Positions 17,228-25,860 of a stretch of 49,602 bases of DNA are shown piece after piece. The stretch comes from Collinsella sp. (GTDB lineage Bacteria > Actinomycetota > Coriobacteriia > Coriobacteriales > Coriobacteriaceae): the NCBI GenBank assembly GCA_018373675.1, contig JAHAGQ010000015.1, positions 1 to 49,602 of the forward strand, given 5' to 3'. Position 1 is the stretch's first letter, and every line of letters starts with the position of its first letter. The notes beneath the pieces were generated by a model. It saw only the letters and a program-made list of their open reading frames with translations. It made no database searches and was not told the origin of the DNA. The position numbers and the translations under genes are program-made.

Positions 17228-18622
17228 TTACTTCTTGCTCTCGGGCAGGACCAGATTCACTGCGGCATCCTTGGCGGCATCGATGTGCTGAGCCACGACC
17301 GGCGTCTGCGGAAGGATCAGGTTGAGCACGATGGCCATGATGGCGGTGGGGGTTACGGCGTTGGAGCCGATGACGGTGGACACCCAGGTGGGCATGCCCT
17401 CGCCGGCAAGGCAACCGCTGGCCATCCAGATACCCAAGCCAAAGACAACGGAGGTGCCGACGATGGTGGTGGTGCGCTGCGTGAGGCCCTCGCGGGTGAA
17501 CATGCGCACACCGTTCATGGTGATGGTGCCAAAGACGCCGACGGTCGCGCCGCCGATGACGGGCTGCGGGATAGCGGAAAGGACGGCAGAGAGCTGCGGG
17601 AACAGACCGGCGATGGCAAAGACGGCCGCGATGATCACAAAGACCCACTTGTTAACGACCTTGTTGGAGCAGATGATGCCCACGTTCTGGCCAAGGGCGC
17701 TGGTGGGAAGACCGCCCAGCAGGCCGCCGACCATAGAGGTGAGGCCCTGGGACACGATAGCGCCGGAGAGCTCGCGCTCGGTGGGCATACGGTCGATGGA
17801 GCCCAGGCAGGCGGCGGAGACGTCACCGATAACCTGGATGGCAACCATGGGGAACACGACGGCGAGGGTAATGCAGACCTCGGGATCAAACTCGAGCGCG
17901 TAGGGCATGAGCTTGGGAAGAGCGAAGACCTGAGCGGTGGCGACGCTGGAGAAGTCGATCATGCCAAAGGGGATCGAAACGATCATGCCAACGATCATGC
18001 CAAAGAACACGGATCCCAGCTTGAGCGTGCCCTTTCCAAAGTTGGCGAGCGCGAAGACGACGGCGAAGGTGATAAGAGCGACGCACCATGCCTGCGGGGT
18101 GCCCCACAACGGCGTGCCCATGCCACCGGCCATGTATTTGACGGCCGTGGGATAGAGAGAGACGCCAATGGAGAAGATGACCGTGCCGGTCACGACGGGC
18201 GGGAACAGCCACTTAATCTTGCTGTAGGCCAGACCAAAGAGGACCGCGACGGCACCGCCAACGATCTCGCCGCCCAGCAGCGCGCCAAAACTAAAGCCCG
18301 AGGCGCCCATGGCCTGAAGGGCCGGCAGGAACGCGAACGAAACGCCCATGACGATGGGCAGGCCGCCGCCAATGCGACGGAAGGGAGCGAAGGCCTGAAG
18401 GGCCGTGTCGATCGCCGAAAGAATGAGTGCAACCTGAATGATGTCGGTGCTCTGCTGGCTATTAAAGCCGTAGACGCCGGCCATGATGACCGCCGGGGTA
18501 ATGATGCCGGCAAACGATGCCAGTACATGCTGAAGGGCACACGGGATCATTTCCTTAACGGGCGGCATGCCTTCGCGAGTGAACAGGGCTTCAGTGCCGT
18601 TCGTAACCGTCTCCTGGGTCAT
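17228..18622 (-). CDS. Nucleobase (uracil/xanthine-type) permease, NAT/NCS2 family
   Basis: 464 aa integral membrane transporter with about 12-14 hydrophobic segments (for example GIITPAVIMAGVYGF, GGGLPIVMGVSFAFLPAL). The NAT signature is present as QNVGIICSNK, where the usual Thr is Asn. Start ATG at 18622 (MTQETVTNG) fits the family N-terminus; an ATG 29 codons upstream would add an unrelated Arg/Asn-rich piece. First gene of the minus-strand purine/selenium operon, so the substrate is most likely xanthine, urate or a related purine (inference from context). Divergent from the PAS/HTH regulator at 18975. Confidence 0.9.
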   Translation of the reverse strand: MTQETVTNGTEALFTREGMPPVKEMIPCALQHVLASFAGIITPAVIMAGVYGFNSQQSTDIIQVALILSAIDTALQAFAPFRRIGGGLPIVMGVSFAFLPALQAMGASGFSFGALLGGEIVGGAVAVLFGLAYSKIKWLFPPVVTGTVIFSIGVSLYPTAVKYMAGGMGTPLWGTPQAWCVALITFAVVFALANFGKGTLKLGSVFFGMIVGMIVSIPFGMIDFSSVATAQVFALPKLMPYALEFDPEVCITLAVVFPMVAIQVIGDVSAACLGSIDRMPTERELSGAIVSQGLTSMVGGLLGGLPTSALGQNVGIICSNKVVNKWVFVIIAAVFAIAGLFPQLSAVLSAIPQPVIGGATVGVFGTITMNGVRMFTREGLTQRTTTIVGTSVVFGLGIWMASGCLAGEGMPTWVSTVIGSNAVTPTAIMAIVLNLILPQTPVVAQHIDAAKDAAVNLVLPESKK

Positions 18623-18722
18623 TTGACCACCAATCCTCGAAATAGTTGTTTTCGCATCTAACGCTCTATTGTGACGCAGTGCGGGGTTGAGGTTGTGCCT
18701 TCGTTGCATATCGTATTAAAGA

Positions 18723-18737
18723 TGATTCTCATTCTCA
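18723..18737. promoter_or_regulatory. Fur-like palindrome in the permease/regulator spacer
   Basis: TGATTCTCATTCTCA agrees at 12 of 15 positions with the 7-1-7 Fur consensus. It lies 101 nt upstream of the permease start in the 352-nt AT-rich divergent spacer (18623-18974), which holds no gene and must carry both promoters. Confidence 0.3.
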
Positions 18738-18974
18738 ATAATAATTTTTTGTTATCAGACTATTCTTCAGCTGAGATAATGCATTTCCGCAGGTCAGGAA
18801 AGTGTCTGGTCAAAATGACATCTTACTTTTCTTTTGGTCAACCGTTTACCGCTAAATTCCTACCGTTCGTCTGTATTACGCAATGTACCTGCGGATATAC
18901 GAGTCAATAGACACCGTGTTACCATGAGAAAAAATTGTTATGAACATTTCCGATTTCACCCAAAGGAGTTGCCC

Positions 18975-19631
18975 GTGAACGAGACCGTACGCCGCTTTTT
19001 GCCGATGGTCGATTTCCTGGAGCAGGTACTCGGTAAGAACAGCGAAATCGTGCTGCACGATTTCTCGGATCCCGACCACGCCATCGTCGATATTCGCAAC
19101 GGCATCGTGAGCGGCCGTAAGGTCGGCGGTCCCGCCACCGATCTGGCACTCAAGATCATGCACGATGGTAAATATCGCGATCTGCCGTTCATTACGGGCT
19201 ACGAAGGCCGCGGTGCCGGTGGCAAGACGCTGGAGTCGGCGACGTACTTCATTCGCGAGGACGGCGAGATCGTCGGCATGCTCTGCGTCAACACCGATCT
19301 TTCGGCCGTGCGCAACATCAGTGCCATGGCCCAGCAGCTTATGGCCTGCTTTGACGCCGCTCCCGCACGCACCGAGCCCTCCCCCATCGAGGTCGAAAGC
19401 CTTTCGGAGTCCACGCAGGAGCTCATCGACCGCAGTATTTCCGAGCTGCTGAGCGCTCGCGGGCTGGATGTGACGTCGCTTGGTCAAAGCGACCGCGTGG
19501 ACGTCATTCGCCACCTCAACGGCAACGGAGTGTTCATGCTCAAGGGCGCCGTAGCCTGCGCCGCCACCGCGCTGGGCATCTCGGAGCCCAGCGTCTACCG
19601 CTACCTGCAAAAAGTCCGCAAGGAAGGCTAA
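18975..19631 (+). CDS. YheO-like transcriptional regulator (PAS_6 + HTH)
   Basis: 218 aa. GTG at 18975 chosen because AAAGGAG lies 6-7 nt upstream; reading back to an ATG at 18834 adds sequence not typical of the family. N-terminal PAS-like domain (FLPMVDFLEQVLGKNSEIVL; later FIREDGEIVGMLCVNTD) and a C-terminal helix-turn-helix (about 160-215) with AATALGISEPSVYRYLQKVR. Such regulators sense a small ligand and often sit beside catabolic operons. Divergent from the purine/selenium operon, so it is the likely regulator of that operon. A bidirectional terminator follows at 19691. Confidence 0.88.
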   Translation: MNETVRRFLPMVDFLEQVLGKNSEIVLHDFSDPDHAIVDIRNGIVSGRKVGGPATDLALKIMHDGKYRDLPFITGYEGRGAGGKTLESATYFIREDGEIVGMLCVNTDLSAVRNISAMAQQLMACFDAAPARTEPSPIEVESLSESTQELIDRSISELLSARGLDVTSLGQSDRVDVIRHLNGNGVFMLKGAVACAATALGISEPSVYRYLQKVRKEG

Positions 19632-19645
19632 CCCGCTGACTCCTT

Positions 19646-19673
19646 GGGGACGGAGGAAAACGGATCATTTTTG
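19646..19673 (+). repeat. Half copy of a GGGGAC palindromic repeat
   Basis: GGGGACGGAGGAAAACGGAT and the eight bases after it match the right arm of the full palindrome at 20380-20405 with three differences. It lies 14 nt after the regulator stop. Single arm only. Confidence 0.6.
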
Positions 19674-19690
19674 TCGCATCGCTTGACAAA

Positions 19691-19722
19691 AGACCCTGCA
19701 GTTCACACGCACTGCAGGGTCT
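19691..19722. terminator. Bidirectional intrinsic terminator
   Basis: Perfect 12-bp stem AGACCCTGCAGT / ACTGCAGGGTCT (19691-19702, 19711-19722) with an 8-nt loop. TTTTTG follows on the plus strand and TTTTGTC on the minus strand. It separates the convergent regulator and ridA genes. Confidence 0.9.
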
Positions 19723-19755
19723 TTTTGCATGTCATGTTTAGTTGTTGCCAACACC

Positions 19756-20133
19756 TTAGAGAGCGGCGACGACCTCGATCTCGACCAGACCGCCGGCCGG
19801 AAGAGCGGCAACCTGGAAAGCACTGCGCGCGGGGAACGGAGCCTCGAACTTGGAGGCGTAGATCTCGTTCACGGCAGCGAAGTCGGCAATGTCGGCCAGA
19901 TAGACCGTGGTCTTAACGACATCGGCAAAGGTGGCGCCGGCAGCGGTCAGCAGAGCCTCGACGTTAGCAAGGGACTGCTTAGCCTGGGCCTCGACGCCCT
20001 CGGGCATCTTGCCGGTTGCGGGGTCGATGCCCAGCTGGCCGGACAGGAACACCATGTTGCCGGTCTGGATGCCGGGGGAATACGGGCCGATGGCTGCAGG
20101 TGCGTTATCGGAAGACACGACGGTCTTGCTCAT
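19756..20133 (-). CDS. ridA: RidA family reactive-intermediate deaminase
   Basis: 125 aa, the full length of the YjgF/YER057c/UK114 family. Hydrolyses 2-aminoacrylate and similar enamines/imines released by PLP enzymes; cytoplasmic trimer. Signatures: AIGPYSPGIQTGNMVFLSGQ at about 14-33 and the ligand-binding Arg in PARSAFQVAALP, ending GGLVEIEVVA. Start ATG with AAGGAG upstream. A monocistronic gene between two repeat-laden spacers; the 378-nt upstream region holds a large palindrome (20334-20405). Confidence 0.95.
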   Translation of the reverse strand: MSKTVVSSDNAPAAIGPYSPGIQTGNMVFLSGQLGIDPATGKMPEGVEAQAKQSLANVEALLTAAGATFADVVKTTVYLADIADFAAVNEIYASKFEAPFPARSAFQVAALPAGGLVEIEVVAAL

Positions 20134-20333
20134 GTTTTTCTCCTTACGATCAGATAGAGAGCGTGAGCGCGGCGTTCACACCGGGAGGCACAATTCGGTC
20201 TGAACACCGCGCTTGATTTGGGATAGTACTCAAGGTTTCCGCGCGATGCAAGATTATTATCACGTTGCGAGAATATTTTATCGCCCAACGGTGCCTGTCG
20301 GCCGCTGAACGGCACGACCGGACAGTGAAGCTC

Positions 20334-20405
20334 AAAATGATCCGCTTCCCTCCGTCCCCATCGGATCAGGCGATCCATAGGGGACAGAGGGAAGCGGATC
20401 ATTTT
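20334..20405. repeat. Large GGGGAC palindrome (26-nt arms)
   Basis: Arms 20334-20359 and 20380-20405 are inverted copies with one mismatch in 26. The outer ends are AAAATGATCCGC / GCGGATCATTTT and the inner ends GTCCCC / GGGGAC. The 20-nt centre contains its own small hairpin GGATC-AGGC-GATCC. The rest of the 20134-20511 spacer holds no gene. Confidence 0.85.
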
Positions 20406-20511
20406 TGCTGCAAGGGCTGCTGAAGACTTTATCCTGCTTGGGCCACAGGGCTCGTCCGCCGCAACAGCACCACTATACTTTTGAGTATCTGAGCATTTTG
20501 AAAGGCAGGAT

Positions 20512-23004
20512 ATGACCGCAACCGCCAGTCGAACCACCAACCGCAGACCCGAGCTCTTGGCGCCCGCCGGAGGACCCGAGCCCTTTGCCGCCGCACTCGC
20601 CGCCGGGGCAGACGCCATCTACTGCGGCATGGGCAGCTTCAACGCCCGCCGCAAGGCCACCAACTTTACCGACGAGGCCTTTGAGCAAGCCTGCCGCGCC
20701 GCACATCTAGCCGGGTCGCGCGTCTACGTCACGGTCAACATCGTCATCAAGCAGTCCGAGATGGGCGAAGCGCTGCAACTCATCCATCGCTGCTCCACGC
20801 TGGGCGCCGACGCCTTCATCATCCAGGACTGGGGTCTGTTCTTTGAGGTCAAGCGCACGATGCCCGGCATCGAGACACATATCTCGACCCAGGCGAACAT
20901 CCATGACGACCGCGGAACCCTTTGGTGCCGCGAGCAGGGCGCCGACCGCGTGACCCTCTCGCGCGAGCTTTCCATCGACGAGATTGCCGCCATTCACGAT
21001 GCCGCGCCCGATGTGGACCTTGAGGTCTTTAGCCATGGCGCCATCTGCTTTTGCTACTCGGGCCTGTGCCTGCTTTCGAGCTTTGCCATGGCGGGACGAT
21101 CGGCCAACCGTGGCATGTGCGCCCAGCCCTGTCGCCTGCCTTACGAGCTGATCGACGAGAACGGTCGCGCGCTCTCCCCTGCCGGTCGCGAGCGTGCGCT
21201 ATGCCCGCGTGACACCAACACCTCACAGCTTGTTCGCCGTCTGTATGACGCCGGCGCCGCATCGCTCAAGCTCGAGGGCCGCATGAAGGCGCCCGATTAC
21301 GTGTACTCCATCGTTGATGTGTATCGTCACGAAATTGACGACATGCTATCCGGAGCCACCGTTACCAAGGACGAGGAAGCTGCCCGCCAGCGCCAGCTCA
21401 AGCGCTGCTTCAACCGCGACTTTACGCACGCTTATCAGGACGGCACCTCGGGCGACGAGATGATGAGCTATGAGCGTTCCAACAACCGCGGCCAGATCGT
21501 GGGCACGGTGCTGGGCAGCCGCCCGGCCAACCGCGATGTGCGCGGCCTCAAGCCCGACGACCGCCGTCGCCGTGCCGCCATCGCCCGCATTGAGCTGTTT
21601 GAGCCCGTGGGCAAGGGCGACCTGCTGGAGCTTCGCCACGATAACGAGTTCGACCAGTTCCTGACCACCATTGCCGCCGATGATGCCGCCGTGGGCGACA
21701 TCATCGAGTGTCGCGTGCCCCGCAGCATGCCCGAGGGCTGCCGCGTCCGCGTGATTCGCAGTCAGCGTGCCATTGACGCCGCCGTCGCCGCGCTCAAGCG
21801 CGATGTGCTGCGCCGCCGCGCCGTAGATGTGTCCGTCGTGGCGCGCCTGGGCGAGCCGTTTACCGTCACACTCACCTGCTGTGACAACCCCGCGCTCGCC
21901 GCCACCGCCACAGGCTTCACCGTCGAGGCCGCCAAGACTCGCGCCGTCGAGGCGGCAGACCTGGTTGAGCATGTGGGCCGTATGGGCTCCTCGCCCTTTG
22001 AGGCAGCGAGCTTTGATGTGGCGCTCGATGAGGGCTGCGGCATGGGCTTCTCCGCCGTGCACAAGGTGCGCGCTGCCGCCTGCAAGGCGCTGGAGGAGGC
22101 CATTCTGGCACCGTATGAGGAGCGTGCGAAAACGCTCGAGATTCCGGGGCTCGACAAATGTACGCGCGCCATGCCCGAGCATTACCGCGATGAGCCGCAG
22201 ATCTGCGCCACCGTCACCTCGCTCGAGGCCGCCGAGGCAGCCCGCGCGGAGGGTGCCACGCGCCTCTACATGACCACCGACGTGCTCGAGGCTGTCGGAC
22301 TCTCCCCTGCCGATGCATTTGAGCAGGGTATCGTGCCCGTACTCGACGAGGTCTGCCGCGCTGTTGACCACGAGCGCGTCGACCCCTGGATCAATGCCGG
22401 AGCCACCGTCGCCGTCGGCAATATCTCCGAGCTCGCCGTAGCCGCGCAGACCGGCGCCACGGCCGAGATTCGCTCTTGCCTGCCGGTGCACAACACGCCC
22501 TGCATGGAGACGCTTGCCGAGCGTGGAGCCGGTGCGTTTTGGCTCTCGCCCGAGATCACGCTCGACGAGATTGTCTCGCTCGGCGCCGCCGCGCCCGCGG
22601 CTCTGGGCATCACCGTCTTTGGCCGCCCGCGCGTTATGACAAGCGAGCATTGCATTCTGCAGGTTGCCAACGGCTGCATCCACGATTGTGCCAACTGCCG
22701 CCTGCGTGCTCGCAAGCTGTCACTCAAGAATATCGACGGAAAGGTCATGCCCGTCCGCACCGACATCCACGGCCGCTCTCGCCTGTACGACGCCTACCCC
22801 ATCGACCTCACGCCTCAGGTTCCTCAGCTGCTCGATGCCGGTGTGCGTCGTCTCATGGTGGACGGAACGCTGCTCGAGACGGATGAGGTGGGCCGTGCCG
22901 TCGCCCGCGCCCGTCGTGCCGTCGAAGCAGCGCAGGCCGGCCGCAAGCCCGCCGCCCGCCTACGCGGGGCGACCTCGGGCTGCATGTTTGTGGGAATCAG
23001 CTAA
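20512..23004 (+). CDS. Peptidase U32 family protein (RNA hydroxylation type)
   Basis: 830 aa. Family: YhbU/UbiU/RlhA/TrhP-like U32 proteins, several of which take part in O2-independent hydroxylation of rRNA, tRNA or ubiquinone rather than proteolysis. N-terminal barrel begins ELLAPAGGPEPFAAALAAGA; the U32 signature reads EVFSHGAICFCYSGLCLLSS followed by NRGMCAQPCR, giving the conserved Cys set. A DUF3656-like region follows (about 330-480), then a second barrel-like half ending near CILQVANGCIHDCANCR. Likely RlhA/TrhP-like RNA modification, inferred. RBS AAAGGCAGG. Followed after 15 nt by a pseudouridine synthase, so the pair may be an RNA-modification operon. Confidence 0.85.
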   Translation: MTATASRTTNRRPELLAPAGGPEPFAAALAAGADAIYCGMGSFNARRKATNFTDEAFEQACRAAHLAGSRVYVTVNIVIKQSEMGEALQLIHRCSTLGADAFIIQDWGLFFEVKRTMPGIETHISTQANIHDDRGTLWCREQGADRVTLSRELSIDEIAAIHDAAPDVDLEVFSHGAICFCYSGLCLLSSFAMAGRSANRGMCAQPCRLPYELIDENGRALSPAGRERALCPRDTNTSQLVRRLYDAGAASLKLEGRMKAPDYVYSIVDVYRHEIDDMLSGATVTKDEEAARQRQLKRCFNRDFTHAYQDGTSGDEMMSYERSNNRGQIVGTVLGSRPANRDVRGLKPDDRRRRAAIARIELFEPVGKGDLLELRHDNEFDQFLTTIAADDAAVGDIIECRVPRSMPEGCRVRVIRSQRAIDAAVAALKRDVLRRRAVDVSVVARLGEPFTVTLTCCDNPALAATATGFTVEAAKTRAVEAADLVEHVGRMGSSPFEAASFDVALDEGCGMGFSAVHKVRAAACKALEEAILAPYEERAKTLEIPGLDKCTRAMPEHYRDEPQICATVTSLEAAEAARAEGATRLYMTTDVLEAVGLSPADAFEQGIVPVLDEVCRAVDHERVDPWINAGATVAVGNISELAVAAQTGATAEIRSCLPVHNTPCMETLAERGAGAFWLSPEITLDEIVSLGAAAPAALGITVFGRPRVMTSEHCILQVANGCIHDCANCRLRARKLSLKNIDGKVMPVRTDIHGRSRLYDAYPIDLTPQVPQLLDAGVRRLMVDGTLLETDEVGRAVARARRAVEAAQAGRKPAARLRGATSGCMFVGIS

Positions 23005-23019
23005 CCGTAAGGCTAACAC

Positions 23020-23679
23020 GTGAACGAAGAACCTCAAGTCCTCTACTGCGACGCCTGGCTCATGGCCATCGACAAGCCCGCCGGCATGATCGTCCACGGC
23101 GACGGCACCGGAGAGCGCACGCTCACCGACTACGCCAGCGACCTGCTGCTGGCGATGGGCGACGGCTTTGCCGCGACCGACATGCAGCCGCTTAACCGCC
23201 TAGACCGCGACACCACCGGCGTGGTGCTGTTCTCGCTCGACAAGCAGACGCAGCCCGCCTTTGACCAGATGGTCATCGACCACGCTTTCGAAAAGCACTA
23301 CCTCGCGCTCGCCGAGGGCAAGATCGACTGGGACGAAAAGCTCATCGACAAGCCCATCGCCCGCGACCGTCACGATAGCCGCAAGATGCGCGTTGGCGCC
23401 AGCGGCAAGCCGTCTCAGACGCGCGTGAAGGTGCTCAAGCGTCTTAAGAGCCGTCGTGGCCTGCCCACACGCTCGTATATCGATGTCGAGCTGCTCACCG
23501 GCCGCAAACACCAAATCCGTGTGCACCTGGCGAGCGAGCGTCATCCCCTGGTAGGCGACGAGCTCTACGGCACGCCGCGTCCCTGCGGCCTCATGCTCCA
23601 TGCCCACAGCGTGTCCTTTACGCATCCCGTAACCGGCGAGCACATCTACATCGAAGCCCCCTGCCCCTGGGAACCCTAA
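23020..23679 (+). CDS. RluA family pseudouridine synthase
   Basis: 219 aa, short for RluA/RluC because there is no N-terminal S4 domain, as in RluA and TruC. Catalytic Asp62 in PLNRLDRDTTGVVLFS. C-terminal conserved TGRKHQIRVHLASERHPLVGDELYG motif split as GRKHQIRVHL and HPLVGDELYG. Isomerises uridine to pseudouridine in rRNA or tRNA; the target is not determinable. GTG start 15 nt after the U32 stop. Its stop lies two bases before a GGGGAC repeat element. Confidence 0.92.
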   Translation: MNEEPQVLYCDAWLMAIDKPAGMIVHGDGTGERTLTDYASDLLLAMGDGFAATDMQPLNRLDRDTTGVVLFSLDKQTQPAFDQMVIDHAFEKHYLALAEGKIDWDEKLIDKPIARDRHDSRKMRVGASGKPSQTRVKVLKRLKSRRGLPTRSYIDVELLTGRKHQIRVHLASERHPLVGDELYGTPRPCGLMLHAHSVSFTHPVTGEHIYIEAPCPWEP

Positions 23680-23680
23680 A

Positions 23681-23847
23681 CCACCACAATGGGGACAGGC
23701 ACCTTTGTGGTGATTTTGCCCCAATGGCTCAGCCGCGGTCCCAAAACGTCTCGATCTGTAACAGTAACTCGGCAAAATCGGCCCCAGATGTTACAGATCG
23801 AGACAAAGGAACGGCGTAACCACCACAATGGGGACAGGCACCTTTGC
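23681..23847. repeat. Composite repeat: two direct GGGGACAGG hairpins around a 16-bp inverted repeat
   Basis: A 27-bp unit is repeated exactly at 23681-23707 and 23821-23847. In copy 1 CACCACAA (23682-23689) pairs with TTGTGGTG (23705-23712) around TGGGGACAGGCACCT. Between them GTCTCGATCTGTAACA (23748-23763) is perfectly inverted at 23789-23804. It fills the whole spacer between two convergent genes. Confidence 0.85.
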
Positions 23848-23871
23848 GGTGGTTTTGGCCTTGTCCCGTCG

Positions 23872-24618
23872 CTAGACCGTGATGACGTTGTCCATCGACT
23901 GGTACTTGGCGGGTACCTCGCCCGTAGTGATGATCGTTGCGTCGCGGAAGTCCGCGAACTTGACGGGCGCCACCATGCCAAATTTGCTGGCGTCCGAGAT
24001 TACGAAGCGTTTGGCGGTATGGCGCATCGAGATACGCTTGACTTGCGCTTCCTCGATATCCGGTGTGGTGAGACCTTGCTCGGCGGCGATGCCATTGGAA
24101 CCCCAAAAGCCGCAGTTGAAGTTATAGCGGTCCAGAGTTGCCAAGGCATCGGGACCGACGAGTGCCTCGGTCTCGGGCTTGAGCTCGCCGCCCAGCACAA
24201 CGGTGTGCATGCCGCGCAGGGCGAGATGCTGAGCATGGAGCACGGAATCGGTCACATAGGTGACACCCTCAAGGCGCGGAAGATGCTCGATGAGCTTGAG
24301 GGTCGTTGAGCCCGAATCGATGTACACAAAGCTATCGGGCTCCACAAGCGCCGCCGCACGGGCGCAGATACGCTCCTTGTCGTCATTATGGAGATCGCTG
24401 CGCTCGCTGATCGTCAGGTCGCGCGTCACGTGCGCACGCTCCAGACTCGTCGCGCCTCCGTGCACCTTGGCGATACGGTGTGCGCGGTCGAGCGTCTGCA
24501 GGTCGCGCCGAATGGTGGACGGTGTCACGCCCAGGGCTTCAGCAAGCTCCGGCACGGTAACCGAGCCAGCCTGCTGCACCATCGACACGATCGCGTTGAG
24601 CCTATCTTCCGCAAGCAT
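23872..24618 (-). CDS. DeoR family transcriptional regulator
   Basis: 248 aa. N-terminal DeoR helix-turn-helix (about 5-57; VTVPELAEALGVTPSTIRRDL), then the DeoRC sensor domain with DSGSTTLKLIEHL around 98-110 and the conserved VLGGELKPETEALVG. These regulators bind phosphorylated sugars or related ligands. It lies 3 nt after the Gfo/Idh gene, so both come from one promoter and the regulator may control its own operon through the inverted repeat at 25833-25860. Confidence 0.93.
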   Translation of the reverse strand: MLAEDRLNAIVSMVQQAGSVTVPELAEALGVTPSTIRRDLQTLDRAHRIAKVHGGATSLERAHVTRDLTISERSDLHNDDKERICARAAALVEPDSFVYIDSGSTTLKLIEHLPRLEGVTYVTDSVLHAQHLALRGMHTVVLGGELKPETEALVGPDALATLDRYNFNCGFWGSNGIAAEQGLTTPDIEEAQVKRISMRHTAKRFVISDASKFGMVAPVKFADFRDATIITTGEVPAKYQSMDNVITV

Positions 24619-24621
24619 CGC

Positions 24622-25701
24622 TTACTCCTCCTCGGGGTACACGACTCCCCAGTCGGCGCGAAGCTTGGTCATAAGCTCCATAACATCAGAAGCATAATCC
24701 AGTAGCTCGCGCTTCGAATCATCGCCGGCAACGGCCTTCTCAAGATCGGCCATCTCATAGCAAAGGGCGTAAGCTTCGGTGCCGGCGTGGACCTCCTCGC
24801 GGTGGCCGTCCGCAGTCCACACGATGGTCGCGTGATCGGCGCGCGGATACTCGTTGACCTCGATATAGCACTTGTCAAAGCTGATGACCGAGCGCTTGGG
24901 CTGTTTGGAGTGGAGCGTAAGGCTCACGACGCCCAGCTGCTGCTCGGCGTTACGGCAGACAATGCCACCCGCGACGTCAACGCCAGTCTCGCAGGTATTG
25001 CCCAGAGACACGACCTCGGCTGGTTGGCTGGCCATAAACAGGCGCATGATGGAGAGCGCATACACGCCAATGTCGAGCATGGCGCCGCCGGCAAGGCTAC
25101 GATTATAGAAGCGGTTGGTCAGGTCGCCGTACTCCTTATAGCTGCCAAAATTGAGCTGGGCGAGGTTCATGCGGCCAAAGTCGCCCGCACGCATGCGACG
25201 GCGCAGCTCTTGATACAGCGGCATGTGGAGCACCGTGGTGGCGTCCATAAGGACCACGTTGTGCTCGTCGGCGATGGCACGGGCCTCGTCGAGCTCGGCG
25301 GAGTTGAGGGTAATGGCTTTCTCGCAGAGTACATGCTTGCCGGCGGCCAGCGCGGCACGCAGATAGGTGATATGCGTGTTGTGCGGCGTGGTGATATAGA
25401 CGGCATCGATGTCTGGATCGGCGTAGAGGTCCTCAATCGTCTCGTACACCTTCTCGACGCCATACTGCTCGGCAAAAGCCTGGGCCTTGGACAGCGTACG
25501 GTTGGCGACACCCGCGAGCTTGCGGCCGGCCAGAGCGAGGGACTGGGCCATTTGGTTGGCGATAACGCCGCACCCGATCACGGCCCAGCGGAGCTCGGGG
25601 GCCGTAAAGATATCATCGGGGAACGGCTGATCCTGGACCGAGGCAAACGCCGCCTTTGCGGCTGCCTCGGCGTCGAGCGGAGCCTGTTTGGAATCTGCCA
25701 T
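24622..25701 (-). CDS. Gfo/Idh/MocA family oxidoreductase
   Basis: 359 aa NAD(P)-dependent dehydrogenase. Rossmann motif AVIGCGVIANQMAQSLA begins at about residue 39 after a short N-terminal extension; the catalytic EKAITLN (equivalent of EKP) is near 127. The C-terminal domain includes GGAMLDIGVYALSIMRLF, the usual family segment. Likely acts on a sugar, polyol or amino sugar; the substrate is not known. AGGAGG lies 6 nt before the ATG. Co-transcribed with the DeoR regulator immediately downstream, which fits a carbohydrate function. Confidence 0.92.
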   Translation of the reverse strand: MADSKQAPLDAEAAAKAAFASVQDQPFPDDIFTAPELRWAVIGCGVIANQMAQSLALAGRKLAGVANRTLSKAQAFAEQYGVEKVYETIEDLYADPDIDAVYITTPHNTHITYLRAALAAGKHVLCEKAITLNSAELDEARAIADEHNVVLMDATTVLHMPLYQELRRRMRAGDFGRMNLAQLNFGSYKEYGDLTNRFYNRSLAGGAMLDIGVYALSIMRLFMASQPAEVVSLGNTCETGVDVAGGIVCRNAEQQLGVVSLTLHSKQPKRSVISFDKCYIEVNEYPRADHATIVWTADGHREEVHAGTEAYALCYEMADLEKAVAGDDSKRELLDYASDVMELMTKLRADWGVVYPEEE

Positions 25702-25832
25702 GATGTGCCTCCTGAGTCATCGGAAGTCCTTCATTTCTAACAACCCTATATTCGCACAATTGCGCGCGTATCTGCTCTTGTTTGCGTGTTTATTTGCTTA
25801 TCGGTCATTATTTAGCCAAATTTGGCAGATAT

Positions 25833-25860
25833 TTGCGCGGTTATGCGTATTGTCGCGCAA
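25833..25860. promoter_or_regulatory. Candidate DeoR operator upstream of the oxidoreductase operon
   Basis: TTGCGCG (25833-25839) is inverted as CGCGCAA (25854-25860). Related half-sites occur nearby, such as ATTGCGCGCG at 25759-25768 and ATGCGCGTAAATGCGCAT after 25860. All lie in the AT-rich 450-nt spacer 60-170 nt upstream of the ATG at 25701. Confidence 0.45.

Noticed and set aside
21346..22683. 445-codon minus-strand frame inside the U32 gene
   Set aside because: The U32 gene carries family motifs across the entire stretch; the opposite frame is Gly/His-rich.
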